IMG/VR virus record: IMGVR_UViG_3300025151_000012
Location: 1-32,461 of that record
DNA: 32,461 nucleotides
DNA from: a virus
Strand: one strand, 5' to 3'
Position 1 is the stretch's first letter. Each line of letters opens with the position of its first letter. Positions 5,415-13,200 of the stretch are shown piece after piece. The notes beneath the pieces are model-generated. The model saw only the letters and a program-made list of their open reading frames with translations, did no database searches and was not told the DNA's origin. The position numbers and the translations under genes are program-made.

Positions 5415-5701
5415 TATCTGCCTCCTCTGTTTTCGTACTCATAGCAGTCAGCATAGCCAGCGTTATACGCCTCTGACTGCCCCTTCTTGTGCTGCACTCC
5501 TTCCTCCCAGTCTGTCCAGCCGCGTATAAAGTCTTGCTCGGCAAGCTCTAGGAAATCCGCTAGACGCGCCTCCATGTGTGCCTCCTGCGGATGCTTTGGC
5601 TTGCGGATCGTCAGATCACGCAACTGGCCTACTAGCGAATCAAGCTCCTCGATGATGTCTGACTTGATCAGCTTCGGCTCAATAAATTCATTACTCGACA
5701 T
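5414..5701 (-). CDS. Hypothetical early protein, 95 aa
   Basis: This is an acidic, mainly helical protein whose C-terminal half (QDFIRGWTDWEEGVQHKKGQ, then SEAYNAGYADCYEYE) follows a W-x-x-G...G-x-SEAYN-x-GY pattern found in short phage proteins of unknown function. AGAGGGG precedes the ATG. It overlaps the upstream gene by 11 nt and shares an A with the next start, so the three genes are translationally coupled. No function is assigned. Confidence 0.65.
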   Translation of the reverse strand: MSSNEFIEPKLIKSDIIEELDSLVGQLRDLTIRKPKHPQEAHMEARLADFLELAEQDFIRGWTDWEEGVQHKKGQSEAYNAGYADCYEYENRGGR

Positions 5702-6008
5702 AAGTAAACCCCTCTAATTCTGAACATACTTGCTCAGCGTTGATGATGTCGTGGCCATGCCACTTACACGAATGCACACATACGCCGACTTCTTCTACCC
5801 ACTCTGTGCGCCCCTCAAACTCAATCGGATAACGCCCACCTACAGGATGGTAGTAATCGTCGATTGATTTACGATCAACAAGCAGTGTCACAACCTTGGC
5901 CTCTTCGTCGTAGTCGTCTGCAACTGCGGTGCGCTCGATGCCCTCTAACTCATCAACGAACTCATCCCAGTCATCCACCTGCTTGCTTATTCTGATAGCA
6001 ATTTGCAT
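5691..6008 (-). CDS. Hypothetical protein, first gene of the early operon, 105 aa
   Basis: This is a strongly acidic protein (many D/E, for example DDWDEFVDELEGIE) with a beta-rich middle and a C-H-x-x-C/H group (CVHSCKWHGH, about residues 77-86) that could hold a metal. No family is recognised. GGGAGATACAT precedes the ATG. Its position directly after the putative early promoter and operator (6025-6073) makes it a candidate host-takeover protein. That role is inference from position and acidity only. Confidence 0.65.
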   Translation of the reverse strand: MQIAIRISKQVDDWDEFVDELEGIERTAVADDYDEEAKVVTLLVDRKSIDDYYHPVGGRYPIEFEGRTEWVEEVGVCVHSCKWHGHDIINAEQVCSELEGFTYVE

Positions 6009-6024
6009 ATGTATCTCCCTTCAT

Positions 6025-6040
6025 TGTTCCACATAGAACA
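6025..6040. promoter_or_regulatory. Operator candidate TGTTC-N6-GAACA
   Basis: TGTTCCACATAGAACA is a perfect 5-6-5 inverted repeat covering the predicted transcription start of the leftward early operon (about 6039). This is a normal location for a repressor site. The Cro-type protein encoded about 1.5 kb downstream is the obvious candidate ligand. No second copy was noticed in the other non-coding gaps. Confidence 0.5.
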
Positions 6041-6045
6041 TTTAC

Positions 6046-6073
6046 AGAATACACGATTATGGGCAAGGCGCAA
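6046..6073 (-). promoter_or_regulatory. Putative early leftward promoter (sigma-70-like)
   Basis: On the minus strand TTGCGC (6068-6073) and TATTCT (6046-6051) are separated by 16 bp. Both boxes are imperfect. The site sits in the 165-bp divergent gap and would start RNA at about 6039, inside the TGTTC-N6-GAACA palindrome. It differs from the TATA-type promoter class by its TTG-containing -35. Confidence 0.4.
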
Positions 6074-6081
6074 CCACTTTT

Positions 6082-6122
6082 AGATAACTTTTTTGCATTT
6101 GATGTTAAATTAAGTATTGACA
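6082..6122 (+). promoter_or_regulatory. AT-rich divergent control region of the rightward cassette
   Basis: This stretch carries AGATAACTTT followed by TTGCA (6082-6097), a combination also present at 32112-32131, and a perfect TTGACA (6117-6122). No good -10 lies 16-18 bp after that TTGACA, so the exact promoter of the rightward cassette cannot be placed. The shared AGATAACTTT block suggests a common regulator. Confidence 0.3.
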
Positions 6123-6173
6123 GGTATTAACACTTCAGGGCAAACTGGCTTCATCAACTTATGGAGATATGAC

Positions 6174-6662
6174 ATGACTTTACTACTTACTCAAATTCAA
6201 AACGCTTTCGCTAAGGCTGACGCTGAGTCAATTGCAAATCTGCCAGCGACTATTATCGAAGCTCGCGCCGCATACCGAATTGCCAAAGACAAGGTTCTTG
6301 CTACTCGTATGTACACTGAAGAGCGTTACGCCGCTGTCGAAGCTAAGAACGCAATGTTTTCTAAGGCTTTCCAAAGCGACTTTGATTGGGGCGAAGAGCG
6401 TCACATCGAGCGCGCAATCGTCAGCCTTCAGAAAACTCACGAAGCTCGCAACGCTCGCATCCACAAGAAGATGGCCGACGCAGGCATCAAAAACATCGAC
6501 GCCGACAACTTCGAAATTGTTTGGGGCGAAGACTTCGAAGGATTCTGGGTAATCGACGGCTTCAACGTCCGAATCAATGTGATCTGGGCTGGCGGCTACA
6601 ACATCCAACGCCTTCACCATCGAGTTTTAGTTAACGTCAAAAAAGCAAAACTGGCCGCGTAA
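6174..6662 (+). CDS. Hypothetical protein, 162 aa, rightward cassette gene 1
   Basis: This is a helical protein (residues 1-110, many K/R/E) ending in a compact beta-rich domain with FEIVWGEDFEGFWVIDGFNV and AGGYNIQRLHHRVL (about 119-155). The 'AGGYNIQR-LH-R' ending recurs in conserved hypothetical proteins of aquatic phages. The function is unknown. The start at 6174 has GGAGATATGAC just upstream, and the in-frame extension to 6117 has no ribosome site. The stop codon lies in the loop of a GGCCGC/GCGGCC hairpin. It opens the only plus-strand coding cassette. Confidence 0.7.
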   Translation: MTLLLTQIQNAFAKADAESIANLPATIIEARAAYRIAKDKVLATRMYTEERYAAVEAKNAMFSKAFQSDFDWGEERHIERAIVSLQKTHEARNARIHKKMADAGIKNIDADNFEIVWGEDFEGFWVIDGFNVRINVIWAGGYNIQRLHHRVLVNVKKAKLAA

Positions 6663-6672
6663 GCGGCCCTTT
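6653..6672 (+). terminator. Hairpin with stop codon in the loop (weak terminator or 3' stabiliser)
   Basis: GGCCGC-GTAA-GCGGCC is a perfect 6-bp stem with a GTAA loop at 6653-6668, followed by CTTT. The TAA stop of the upstream gene (6660-6662) is in the loop. The T-tract is short, so it probably attenuates or protects the 3' end rather than stopping transcription completely. It resembles the terminator at 31218-31238. Confidence 0.5.
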
Positions 6673-6688
6673 ACTGAGGGGTAATCAC

Positions 6689-6919
6689 ATGCAAAATCGA
6701 GTAGTCAAAATGAAGCCGCGCAAGCCCGTGTGGGATCGTGTGGCACGAAGCGCCCTAGTCCTATGCAGTAACGAGGAATGGCTAGAGGTAATTGCAGAGG
6801 CGCAGGACAGAGGCATTATCCCACGCGACACGTTCATGCGGGACATCGTGGCCTTCAACGAGCGGGCCAGTCAGTTCGATGGTACTGTCAGGGAGTTTCT
6901 TGCAGGAGGTGCGGCATGA
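6689..6919 (+). CDS. Hypothetical protein, 76 aa, rightward cassette gene 2
   Basis: The 76-residue protein has a basic N-terminus (KMKPRKPVWDRVARS) and an acidic helical remainder. GAGGGG lies 8 nt before the ATG. Its stop overlaps the next start (ATGA), so it is coupled to the HEWSH gene, and the two may form a pair. No family is recognised. Confidence 0.65.
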   Translation: MQNRVVKMKPRKPVWDRVARSALVLCSNEEWLEVIAEAQDRGIIPRDTFMRDIVAFNERASQFDGTVREFLAGGAA

Positions 6920-7320
6920 GGCAGGACATCGGCGAGGCGTATCGGCGCGTCATGGGCAAGGCTTGGCAACCAAGCAAGGAGCAAGGTGTTAAGCTTAAGC
7001 CGTTAACAGCAGGCAGGGCGAGAGCGTACTGCAAGGCAACGCTCAAGCTGTGGACAGAGGGGCGCGTGACATTCAACCCAAAGGCTTACGAGATTATCGA
7101 GGCGACAGGCAACCACTATCGGACGTGGAATAGGACGATTGCATTGAGCAACTGGGAGGATCTAAACCACGAATGGAGTCACTGGTGCTTTATGCGGTAC
7201 GGCCCGATCAGGCGCAAGGTCAGCGGGCTAAATCATCACTGTGCTTATCATCTTGAATGGGAGCGCAGCGGGGCGCTTTGGATCTGCCGCCGTCAGTTAG
7301 AGTCAGATTTTAGGCTTTAG
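6916..7320 (+). CDS. Putative zinc metallopeptidase-like protein (HEWSH motif)
   Basis: The 134-residue product contains H85-E-W-S-H89, which fits the HExxH zinc site, followed by H107-H108 and E114. Similar conserved phage proteins show W-x-x-L-x-H-x-x-SH...H...LE with the same spacing, so metal binding is plausible. Whether it cuts protein is unknown. The true start is ATG 6916, overlapping the previous stop (ATGA) with GGAGG upstream. The gene ends at 7318-7320, and the endolysin stop on the other strand is at 7317-7319, so the two genes overlap tail-to-tail with no terminator between them. Confidence 0.6.
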   Translation: MRQDIGEAYRRVMGKAWQPSKEQGVKLKPLTAGRARAYCKATLKLWTEGRVTFNPKAYEIIEATGNHYRTWNRTIALSNWEDLNHEWSHWCFMRYGPIRRKVSGLNHHCAYHLEWERSGALWICRRQLESDFRL

Positions 7321-7673
7321 CCATAGGTCCACATGACAGGTGTGGTCGTGCGCATATCGACGTGTACGAATGTGCGGGCTACCCCGATACCTGAAAAGCC
7401 CATAGCCAAGGCTTCCTTGACGATCTTCATCCGCTCAACGCCGTTAGAGACAGCGATGTCGGCGGCAATACCCTGCGTATGCGTGCCTTTTTTTCCGACA
7501 GGCTTATTGCGCTCGGCTGTGTGATTTACTGACCTATAACCACTTGTGATTTTAAAGGGAAAGCCGCATCGCTCGCGTAGTTCGTCAAGCATGAATAAAA
7601 ACGAGCTATCCATTGATAGCTCCCCAGATTCTCTACAGCGAAATTCTGACTCGGAAAAGTGCTTATAGGTCAT
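7317..7673 (-). CDS. Endolysin, peptidase M15 family
   Basis: The 118-residue enzyme has the M15 (D-Ala-D-Ala carboxypeptidase / L-Ala-D-Glu endopeptidase) zinc site: S44-GYRS, G-T-H65-TQGIAA-D72, and V-H104-V-D106. It cleaves peptidoglycan peptides at the end of infection. It has no signal peptide, so it depends on the holin encoded just upstream. ATG 7673 (AAAGG upstream) overlaps the holin stop by 4 nt. It is the last gene of the long late operon. Confidence 0.9.
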   Translation of the reverse strand: MTYKHFSESEFRCRESGELSMDSSFLFMLDELRERCGFPFKITSGYRSVNHTAERNKPVGKKGTHTQGIAADIAVSNGVERMKIVKEALAMGFSGIGVARTFVHVDMRTTTPVMWTYG

Positions 7674-8017
7674 TTGCCTTTCCACTTAGTAAGCCCACGA
7701 ACTCCGACGCTGCTCGCGACAAGTGCTGCCAACATTGCTCGATAGTAGTCAGGCATGGTTGCCAGAACTTGGAACCCGTCTCGAACATAAGGCACCAAAG
7801 GAGGTACGAAACACATAACAAGAGGAATGCTAAACAGCACAGTAAAAAACTCATCGCGCCAACTATTATTTGCATTGTTAGCGTGAATATTCTCCCAATT
7901 CGCGTCCTGCCTAATTGACTCAATTTTGCGCTCATGTACTGCGCGCTTTTCTTCAGCTTTTCTTTCAAGGTGTCCCCCTACTAGATTGACCACTGGTCCA
8001 ATCAATGTCTGCCACAT
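7670..8017 (-). CDS. Holin (3TM/GTA-holin-like)
   Basis: The 115-residue protein has a charged amphipathic N-terminal half, then DEFFTVLFSIPLVMCFVPPL (membrane segment about 58-76), the family-typical GFQVLATMPDYYR link, and a second membrane segment (about 92-108) ending SVGVRGLTK. This architecture matches the 3-TM holin superfamily found directly before endolysins. It forms membrane lesions that release or activate the lysin. A frame-shifted hydrophobic open frame (7663-7968) is nested in it and is discussed as a finding. Confidence 0.85.
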   Translation of the reverse strand: MWQTLIGPVVNLVGGHLERKAEEKRAVHERKIESIRQDANWENIHANNANNSWRDEFFTVLFSIPLVMCFVPPLVPYVRDGFQVLATMPDYYRAMLAALVASSVGVRGLTKWKGK

Positions 8018-8019
8018 AG

Positions 8020-8742
8020 TTAATCCTTGAGCAAGATAATGTCAAAGTTTGCGGTGACTCGCGCATCATTACTACTGACCTGATCAATGCGAATGTCGAT
8101 GTCTGTTTTTTCTGGCAACTTCAGTGGCACTCTGAAGTCATAACGATAATGACCAGTTGACTCAGCAACGTGCGCAATACGGAACGGCTTGCCGGTCAAA
8201 CGATGATACATAACCACCTGACAAGTCTTTGTGCCGTCAATGGTTGCGTCTAAGGCCACCATATAGCCTGTAAAGCCCGCAGGGATCGTGTAGACCGCCA
8301 TCAAGGTCTGTGCATACCCTGCGTCTATCTTCGCCACAACGGTCCCTGTGCCGCTTGTAACGCGTGCTGTGATGTCACCTACGTTTGCACCGTCTTCGTA
8401 AGTCATGCGAAACACGCGAATGAAAGTGTTGCTGGTTGTCACGGCTGTCGTGCCGGTTAAAGTTACGGTCTCTGTCTGCTGGTCATAATTAGCATCGAGA
8501 CCCTCAATCGTAAGGGTCGCCGTGTCACTGGCACTTGTGCTAATACAGTAGATCGTTTGGGCGCTAGAAAGTGACGACCAAGGGTAAAGCCCGCTGCCGG
8601 TCCAAACGCTTTCGGGATCTGTATTTTGGTCGATGTCGAAGTTTGCGCCGAACTTGTGAATGCTAAGCGCGTTGGGAATTGCACTTCGAGAAACATCTAG
8701 GTAAAACTCGGGTGAAGGTCGCTCGTTATGGAATTGATACAT
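8020..8742 (-). CDS. Conserved virion-associated protein, 240 aa (inferred)
   Basis: This is a beta-rich, soluble protein rich in T, D and G. It contains N-F-D-I-D-Q-N-T-D-PESVWTGSG-Y-W near residue 35, then TLTIEGLDANYDQQTETVTL and an F-R-V-F-R-M strand. The pattern 'DxxxESVW..GG.Y.W...TI.GLD..Y....ETV.L.G' recurs in structural proteins of uncultured aquatic phages. It has no catalytic motif. It lies between the fibre cluster and the lysis genes, so a capsid or tail decoration role is likely but unproven. Confidence 0.55.
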   Translation of the reverse strand: MYQFHNERPSPEFYLDVSRSAIPNALSIHKFGANFDIDQNTDPESVWTGSGLYPWSSLSSAQTIYCISTSASDTATLTIEGLDANYDQQTETVTLTGTTAVTTSNTFIRVFRMTYEDGANVGDITARVTSGTGTVVAKIDAGYAQTLMAVYTIPAGFTGYMVALDATIDGTKTCQVVMYHRLTGKPFRIAHVAESTGHYRYDFRVPLKLPEKTDIDIRIDQVSSNDARVTANFDIILLKD

Positions 8743-8927
8743 TACTTGAGCCAGTCAGCTAAAACTACAGCGCCAAAAATGAAAGGATAAAGAGCAAAGA
8801 CTGCAGTGCGATTGGTCGCTATGTCCTTATGAGCCGCGTCAATCTTTTCATCTAATCGCCTGAGACGCTCCTCGCATAGCTGTTCGTGATGGGCTATTTT
8901 ATTGAGCGCCTCCTCTGCGATATTCAT
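8742..8927 (-). CDS. Small coiled-coil/membrane protein, 61 aa
   Basis: Residues 5-40 form a charged amphipathic helix (HHEQLCEERLRRLDEKIDAA). Residues about 41-59 are hydrophobic (AVFALYPFIFGAVVLADWL) and probably span the membrane. The layout resembles the XhlA-like accessory proteins found beside holins, but no family signature is certain. It is coupled to both neighbours (4-nt overlap upstream, 1-nt junction downstream). It may assist lysis. Confidence 0.55.
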   Translation of the reverse strand: MNIAEEALNKIAHHEQLCEERLRRLDEKIDAAHKDIATNRTAVFALYPFIFGAVVLADWLK

Positions 8928-9397
8928 GACAAAACTTCACCCCGCGAAAAAATCAGTGACAACAAAAAGATTAGTACCATTATACCAACAATAATTATGC
9001 AAAGCCCTAGCAGGTTTGTCCTAAGCTCTTGCTGACGGTATACGGTGCGCTTTCGCTCCCTTACGATTTTTTCTTTCATGGCTCTAAACTCTTGCAAGCC
9101 ATCATCGCCATAGGCGTAGCGAATCATCAGCATGATCTCGCGCTGTTGCTCTTGGCATCTCTTCTTGGCGGCAAACGCCTTTATCGCCTCTTGCTCGACG
9201 CTCTTACTAAATACAATCTTTTTGAAGGGGTTGGGATTACGCGCCTTCTGGTCAGCATACATGACATCGGCGGCATGGCCGTACCACGTCGCAATTTGCC
9301 CCATCGTGTCCTCGACTGACTTGCCAGCCTGCACCATGCCTTGAATCATACCGTAGGCTTTTGCGGCGGCTGCGGCGGCTGTCACTGGATCAATCAT
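8924..9397 (-). CDS. Conserved aquatic-phage protein with C-terminal membrane anchor, 157 aa
   Basis: It begins MIDPVTAAAAAAKAYG, a start shared by a family of unknown proteins in aquatic phages. The middle is helical and charged (EQEAIKAFAAKKRCQEQQRE, then a tract of R and K), and residues about 129-150 are a strong membrane helix. This could be a virion-associated or lysis-accessory protein. The start codon immediately follows the T-tract of a terminator and has no clear ribosome site, so its translation signal is unusual. Confidence 0.6.
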   Translation of the reverse strand: MIDPVTAAAAAAKAYGMIQGMVQAGKSVEDTMGQIATWYGHAADVMYADQKARNPNPFKKIVFSKSVEQEAIKAFAAKKRCQEQQREIMLMIRYAYGDDGLQEFRAMKEKIVRERKRTVYRQQELRTNLLGLCIIIVGIMVLIFLLSLIFSRGEVLS

Positions 9398-9431
9398 AAA
9401 AAAAGCCCGTCAGAGCGAATCAGACAGGCTT
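9398..9431 (-). terminator. Rho-independent terminator after the DUF6447-like gene
   Basis: On the minus strand AGCCTGTC (9430-9423) pairs with GACGGGCT (9411-9404, one G-U pair) and is followed by seven T (9404-9398). It separates the tail-fibre cluster from the membrane/lysis cluster, whose first ATG (9397-9395) touches the T-tract. Lysis genes must then rely on read-through or a local promoter. Confidence 0.8.
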
Positions 9432-9450
9432 ATTTTACCACTGACCGAGG

Positions 9451-9672
9451 TTACTCAGACTCGGAGTCTTCCTCAGTTTCAAGTGATTGCGCTAGTAAAT
9501 TTACGAATGCCTCACGACCAACGACTAGCTGGTCAAGATTAAATCGCATACTTGCTAGCTTGCGGTCTAAGTCACTGACGTGATTGACCATCGCCTGCTG
9601 TTCATCAGTTAAATCTTCAACGAAATACTCGTTGTCGTTCACGGTGATTGGGGTCTTTTCATTTTTTCCCAT
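9451..9672 (-). CDS. DUF6447-like small protein, 73 aa
   Basis: The sequence TPITVNDNEYFVEDLTDEQQ followed by MVNHVSDLDRKL and FNLDQLVVGREAFVNLL matches the short DUF6447-type proteins encoded beside tail fibres in cyanophages and other marine phages. It is a helical, acidic protein, possibly a coiled-coil assembly factor. I chose the ATG at 9672 (AAGGAGG, 5-nt spacing) over the GTG one codon earlier. It precedes a strong terminator. Confidence 0.65.
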   Translation of the reverse strand: MGKNEKTPITVNDNEYFVEDLTDEQQAMVNHVSDLDRKLASMRFNLDQLVVGREAFVNLLAQSLETEEDSESE

Positions 9673-9696
9673 CACTTCCTCCTTGTTGTCGGTTTA

Positions 9697-10014
9697 TTAC
9701 CAAGGCATACCGTCTGCCGTCACAGGTGTCTTCTGCGCTGCAATGTCTGCCGTTAAAGCCGCCTCTGTTGCCGTCTGATCAACGTCAGCGTGTACCCATC
9801 CCAATACAGTCGCCTCTGTGAGGTCGTCGTATGCGATGAATCCGTCAGCACTAGGGTCTGGTGTAAACCCACAAGTGCCATAAGCTGATGCGGTATAAGT
9901 GACTGCGTCGTCACCTGTACCAACTGTTTCTTCTTCAGTAACGCGCCAGTGAGCAACAGTTACGCCGCCGTCTGACACGTTACGCTCTAGGTTTGCGATG
10001 GTCCATGTAGCCAC
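9697..10014 (-). CDS. DUF7936-like tail-associated protein, 105 aa
   Basis: It starts MATWTIANLERNVSDGGVTV-AHWRVT, the conserved opening of a small family in aquatic phages (as I recall, DUF7936). It continues with a beta-rich acidic body containing TYTASAYGTCGF and ends with TPVTADGMPW. It lies in the fibre cluster and is probably a fibre chaperone or minor virion component. No enzymatic motif is present. Confidence 0.6.
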   Translation of the reverse strand: MATWTIANLERNVSDGGVTVAHWRVTEEETVGTGDDAVTYTASAYGTCGFTPDPSADGFIAYDDLTEATVLGWVHADVDQTATEAALTADIAAQKTPVTADGMPW

Positions 10015-10025
10015 GTCTTGCTCCT

Positions 10026-10274
10026 TTAGGCCGTGTAGCCTTGTCCTGATGTAATTGCGGCGTTGGCACTAGTCATGTCTTCGCCGTCCCAATCTGTTTT
10101 TGCAACCATGATTTCAAGGTGCGCCACGTTGCGGTCAACAGTATCCTGCCGCTCGTCAGCTTCCATGTCGTCGTCTTGATTGCCTGCCACGATGTCGTTA
10201 ATTAGGTCAACGCTGTGTCCCATAGCAGTGAAGTCCTGTGTTCGCTCTTCAGCGGTACGTGCTTCTTCAGTCAT
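10026..10274 (-). CDS. Hypothetical fibre-cluster protein, 82 aa
   Basis: This is a very acidic helical protein (EEARTAEERTQDF, DDDMEADERQDTVDRNVAHL). The start shares its A with the fibre gene's stop codon (1-nt overlap), so translation follows the fibre directly. A small protein coupled to a long fibre is often a chaperone of the Tfa kind, but there is no sequence match to Tfa. Confidence 0.55.
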   Translation of the reverse strand: MTEEARTAEERTQDFTAMGHSVDLINDIVAGNQDDDMEADERQDTVDRNVAHLEIMVAKTDWDGEDMTSANAAITSGQGYTA

Positions 10275-13200
10275 TAGTTTTCTCCTTCAAGTTGTGCGAC
10301 TCGCGCACGTAGTGATTGAATTTCTTTTACAAGCATTGGGACTAACTTTGAGTAGTCTACGCCCATCATGTCGTCTTCTGTCTCGCCTTCGGTTACCGCT
10401 TCGGGTGCAACAGTCTGTAGCTCCTGTGCAACCATGCCGTACTTCTGGTGTGACCCATCAGCCTTCCAGTCAAACTTGCGTACTTGGATCGCATCTACAA
10501 CGGCACCGGCATCGTCTGCATCGGCAATGTTTTCCTTGAGGCGTTCATCAGATGAGGTGTTGTAGGCAGTCGCAGATCCAGTAACAGAAATAGTTCCGAC
10601 AGTGGCGTTCGCTTGACGAAACTCTTGAATAACGCCGTTTGAGATGTTTCTATTCAAAAATAACGCTGTGTTGCCATCTACTGTGAAGCGAGCTTGACCG
10701 TTTGACATGAGTCTTGCGCCAACACCGCCAACAGATGTGCTAGTAGTCCCTAGCAAGAGATTACCAAAAGCCGACAGTTGCATTTTCTCACTACCTTGAC
10801 GTTGCCAAATGTGGACATCGTGTACGTTGTAGTAGAGTTTGCCGTTTGTGTTTGTAGCGTTGATTTGCCCGTTGCTATTTCCGTCCTTCAGATTGAGGAT
10901 GCCTGCGTTGGCAGTGCCTGAAAGGTGTAGGTCTGTGTAACGAGCATTAGAAGCGCCTAGAGCAGTTGTGTTATCTGAGCTTGTGCCAGTAGCAGTAGAT
11001 GGACGGATTGAAGCATCATCGAAACGTAATCCTGCACCGCTTCCGTGGAAGCCGCGAATGTAAAAACGACCACTTTCACATCCAGCTTTAGCAACAGTAG
11101 TCCCATCCTTAGCAAAATCGAGGATGTTACCGTCAGAAGTTTTACGATTCAGGAACAATGCACGATTGCCGTCTCTTGATATAAGCGTGTCGCCATCAGA
11201 GCGAACCTCAAAGCCCGCAGTGTTACCGCCTGATGCGGTTTTACCCACAAGAAGTCGGCCCGACGAATCGACGCGCATACGCTCACTAGAACCAACGGTA
11301 GTAAACGTAAGAGCTAAATCTGACCTATCAAACGCAATTTCATGCGCTCCTGCACCAGCTGCATAAAGTGAAATAGAAGGATCACCTGATGTTGTAGTGG
11401 CTACACGTAACTCATTATCGCCGCCTGTTACGTCAGTATGTAGTCTAGTAGACGGACTGCTAGTGCCGATACCAGTATTACCAGAGCTATCAACAACAAC
11501 CCGTGGGTTACCGGCACCGTCTGACAGAACGATATGGTTGTTAGCGGTGCGGATGTCTAGATTGCCTTGGTTACCATTGAAGCGACCAAGGATCGTGTTG
11601 CCATATCCGGTGGTTATTTGGCCTCCAGCGTACTGACCGACGAAAGTGCTGTTGTCAGCCGTTGTTGCTGAGCCACCTGCCGCATCACCGACACATACGT
11701 TATTCGAGCCAGTAGTGATCGCGTCACCAGCGGCAAAACCCAAAGCCGTGTTGCTTCCTCCGGTGGTCAAAGCATCGCCAGCGTTATAGCCGAAAAGTGA
11801 GTTTTGCGAGCCAGTAGTTAAAGAATCACCCGCAAGGCTACCAACAATTGTGTTATTAGCCCCCGCAGTTATTGAGCGACCAGCGTGGTAACCAATAGCG
11901 ATGTTGTATGTCGAGCCAGTGGTATCAAGGTTGTATAGAGCATCGTGACCCATAGCGATATTACGACCAGCGCCACTGCTGTTAGACCGCATGGTCTCTT
12001 CGCCGATAGCGATGTTGTCGTCACCGTTGTCGGTTCTACCTGCCGCAATTCCAATGTAGATTCCGCGATCACCCGCAGTTTTAGTAATGGCCGCATTCTT
12101 ACCAACTGCCGTGTTGTTATCAGAGGTTGTTACGCCACTAAGTGCACTATAGCCAACCGCTACGTTGCCATCACCGGTAGTCAACGCATCAAGGGCAAGG
12201 CCACCAACAACTGTGTTGTTTGTCCCTGTCGTGATAGCGTAACCAGCGTTATAGCCAATTGCCGTCTGGTACATGTGGTTGACAGTAGTGGGCGCAACAG
12301 AATACATGGCGTTATAGCCAACGGCTACGTTACGCTGTGCAAGCTGGTTAGAGCGAAGTGCGCCACGGCCAATTGCTACGTTGTTTGCGGCTTCTGTGCC
12401 CGCCTGACCAGCGTCATACCCAATGTAGACGTTAGATCCACCAGTAGTTGTATAGCGACCAGCGTTGTTACCTATTGCTATACTTTGTGATGCTATAGTT
12501 GATGATTGGAATGCTTGATAGCCAACTGCAACATTGTTTGTACCGGTAGTGTTAGCGCCTAGAGCAATGCTTCCCAAGGCAGTGTTGTAACTACCCGTCG
12601 TATTTCCATCTAATGTGGCTTTACCTACTGCAACGTTGCTCGTACCAGAAGTGTTTGCATAAAGCGCTTGGTAGCCAACTGCTGTATTATCTGCGGCTGT
12701 ATTCGCATAAAGTGCTTGTCGTCCTACTGCAACGTTCGCACCGTTTGTCGTAGTAGTAGCCAATGCTGACGTACCAACTGCTACGTTGCTTCCGGCAGTA
12801 GTAACAGAAGTTAAAGCCTGTTTACCAACTGCAACGTTGCTACTAGATGTTGTCGCCGCCCCTAATGCAGAAACACCGATTGCAGTGTTGTCATTGCCCG
12901 TAGTCAGCGCATCCAGAGCATAATTACCAAGCACTGAGTTGTAGCTACCAGTAGTTGCTGCCTTCATGGCAGATCTACCAACAGCGACGTTATCTGCACC
13001 AGTCGTTAATGCCGCTAATGCCTCAGAGCCTACAGCCGTTGCAGTGACAGTAGCGTTTCCTGCCGCATTCCAACCAACTGCCGTGATGTTAGACGATGTT
13101 GTATTTGCATCTGCCGCACCGTAGCCCACTGCTGTGTTGCGTATGCCGGTCGTGTTTAGGTTTAGGGCAGAGTAGCCCAGTGCCGTATTCTGATTACCTG

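Noticed and set aside
8979-8984. TGG-TATAAT on the minus strand inside the 157-residue gene as a promoter for the lysis genes
   Set aside because: It encodes the membrane helix (Val-Gly-Ile-Met) and lacks the TATA-type or TTGACA box upstream. Chance is more likely, though the lysis genes do need a promoter or read-through after the terminator at 9398-9431.
11945-12490. Long open frames on the plus strand opposite the fibre gene
   Set aside because: They are reflections of the repeat codons of the fibre gene, with no ribosome sites and composition unlike the other proteins.
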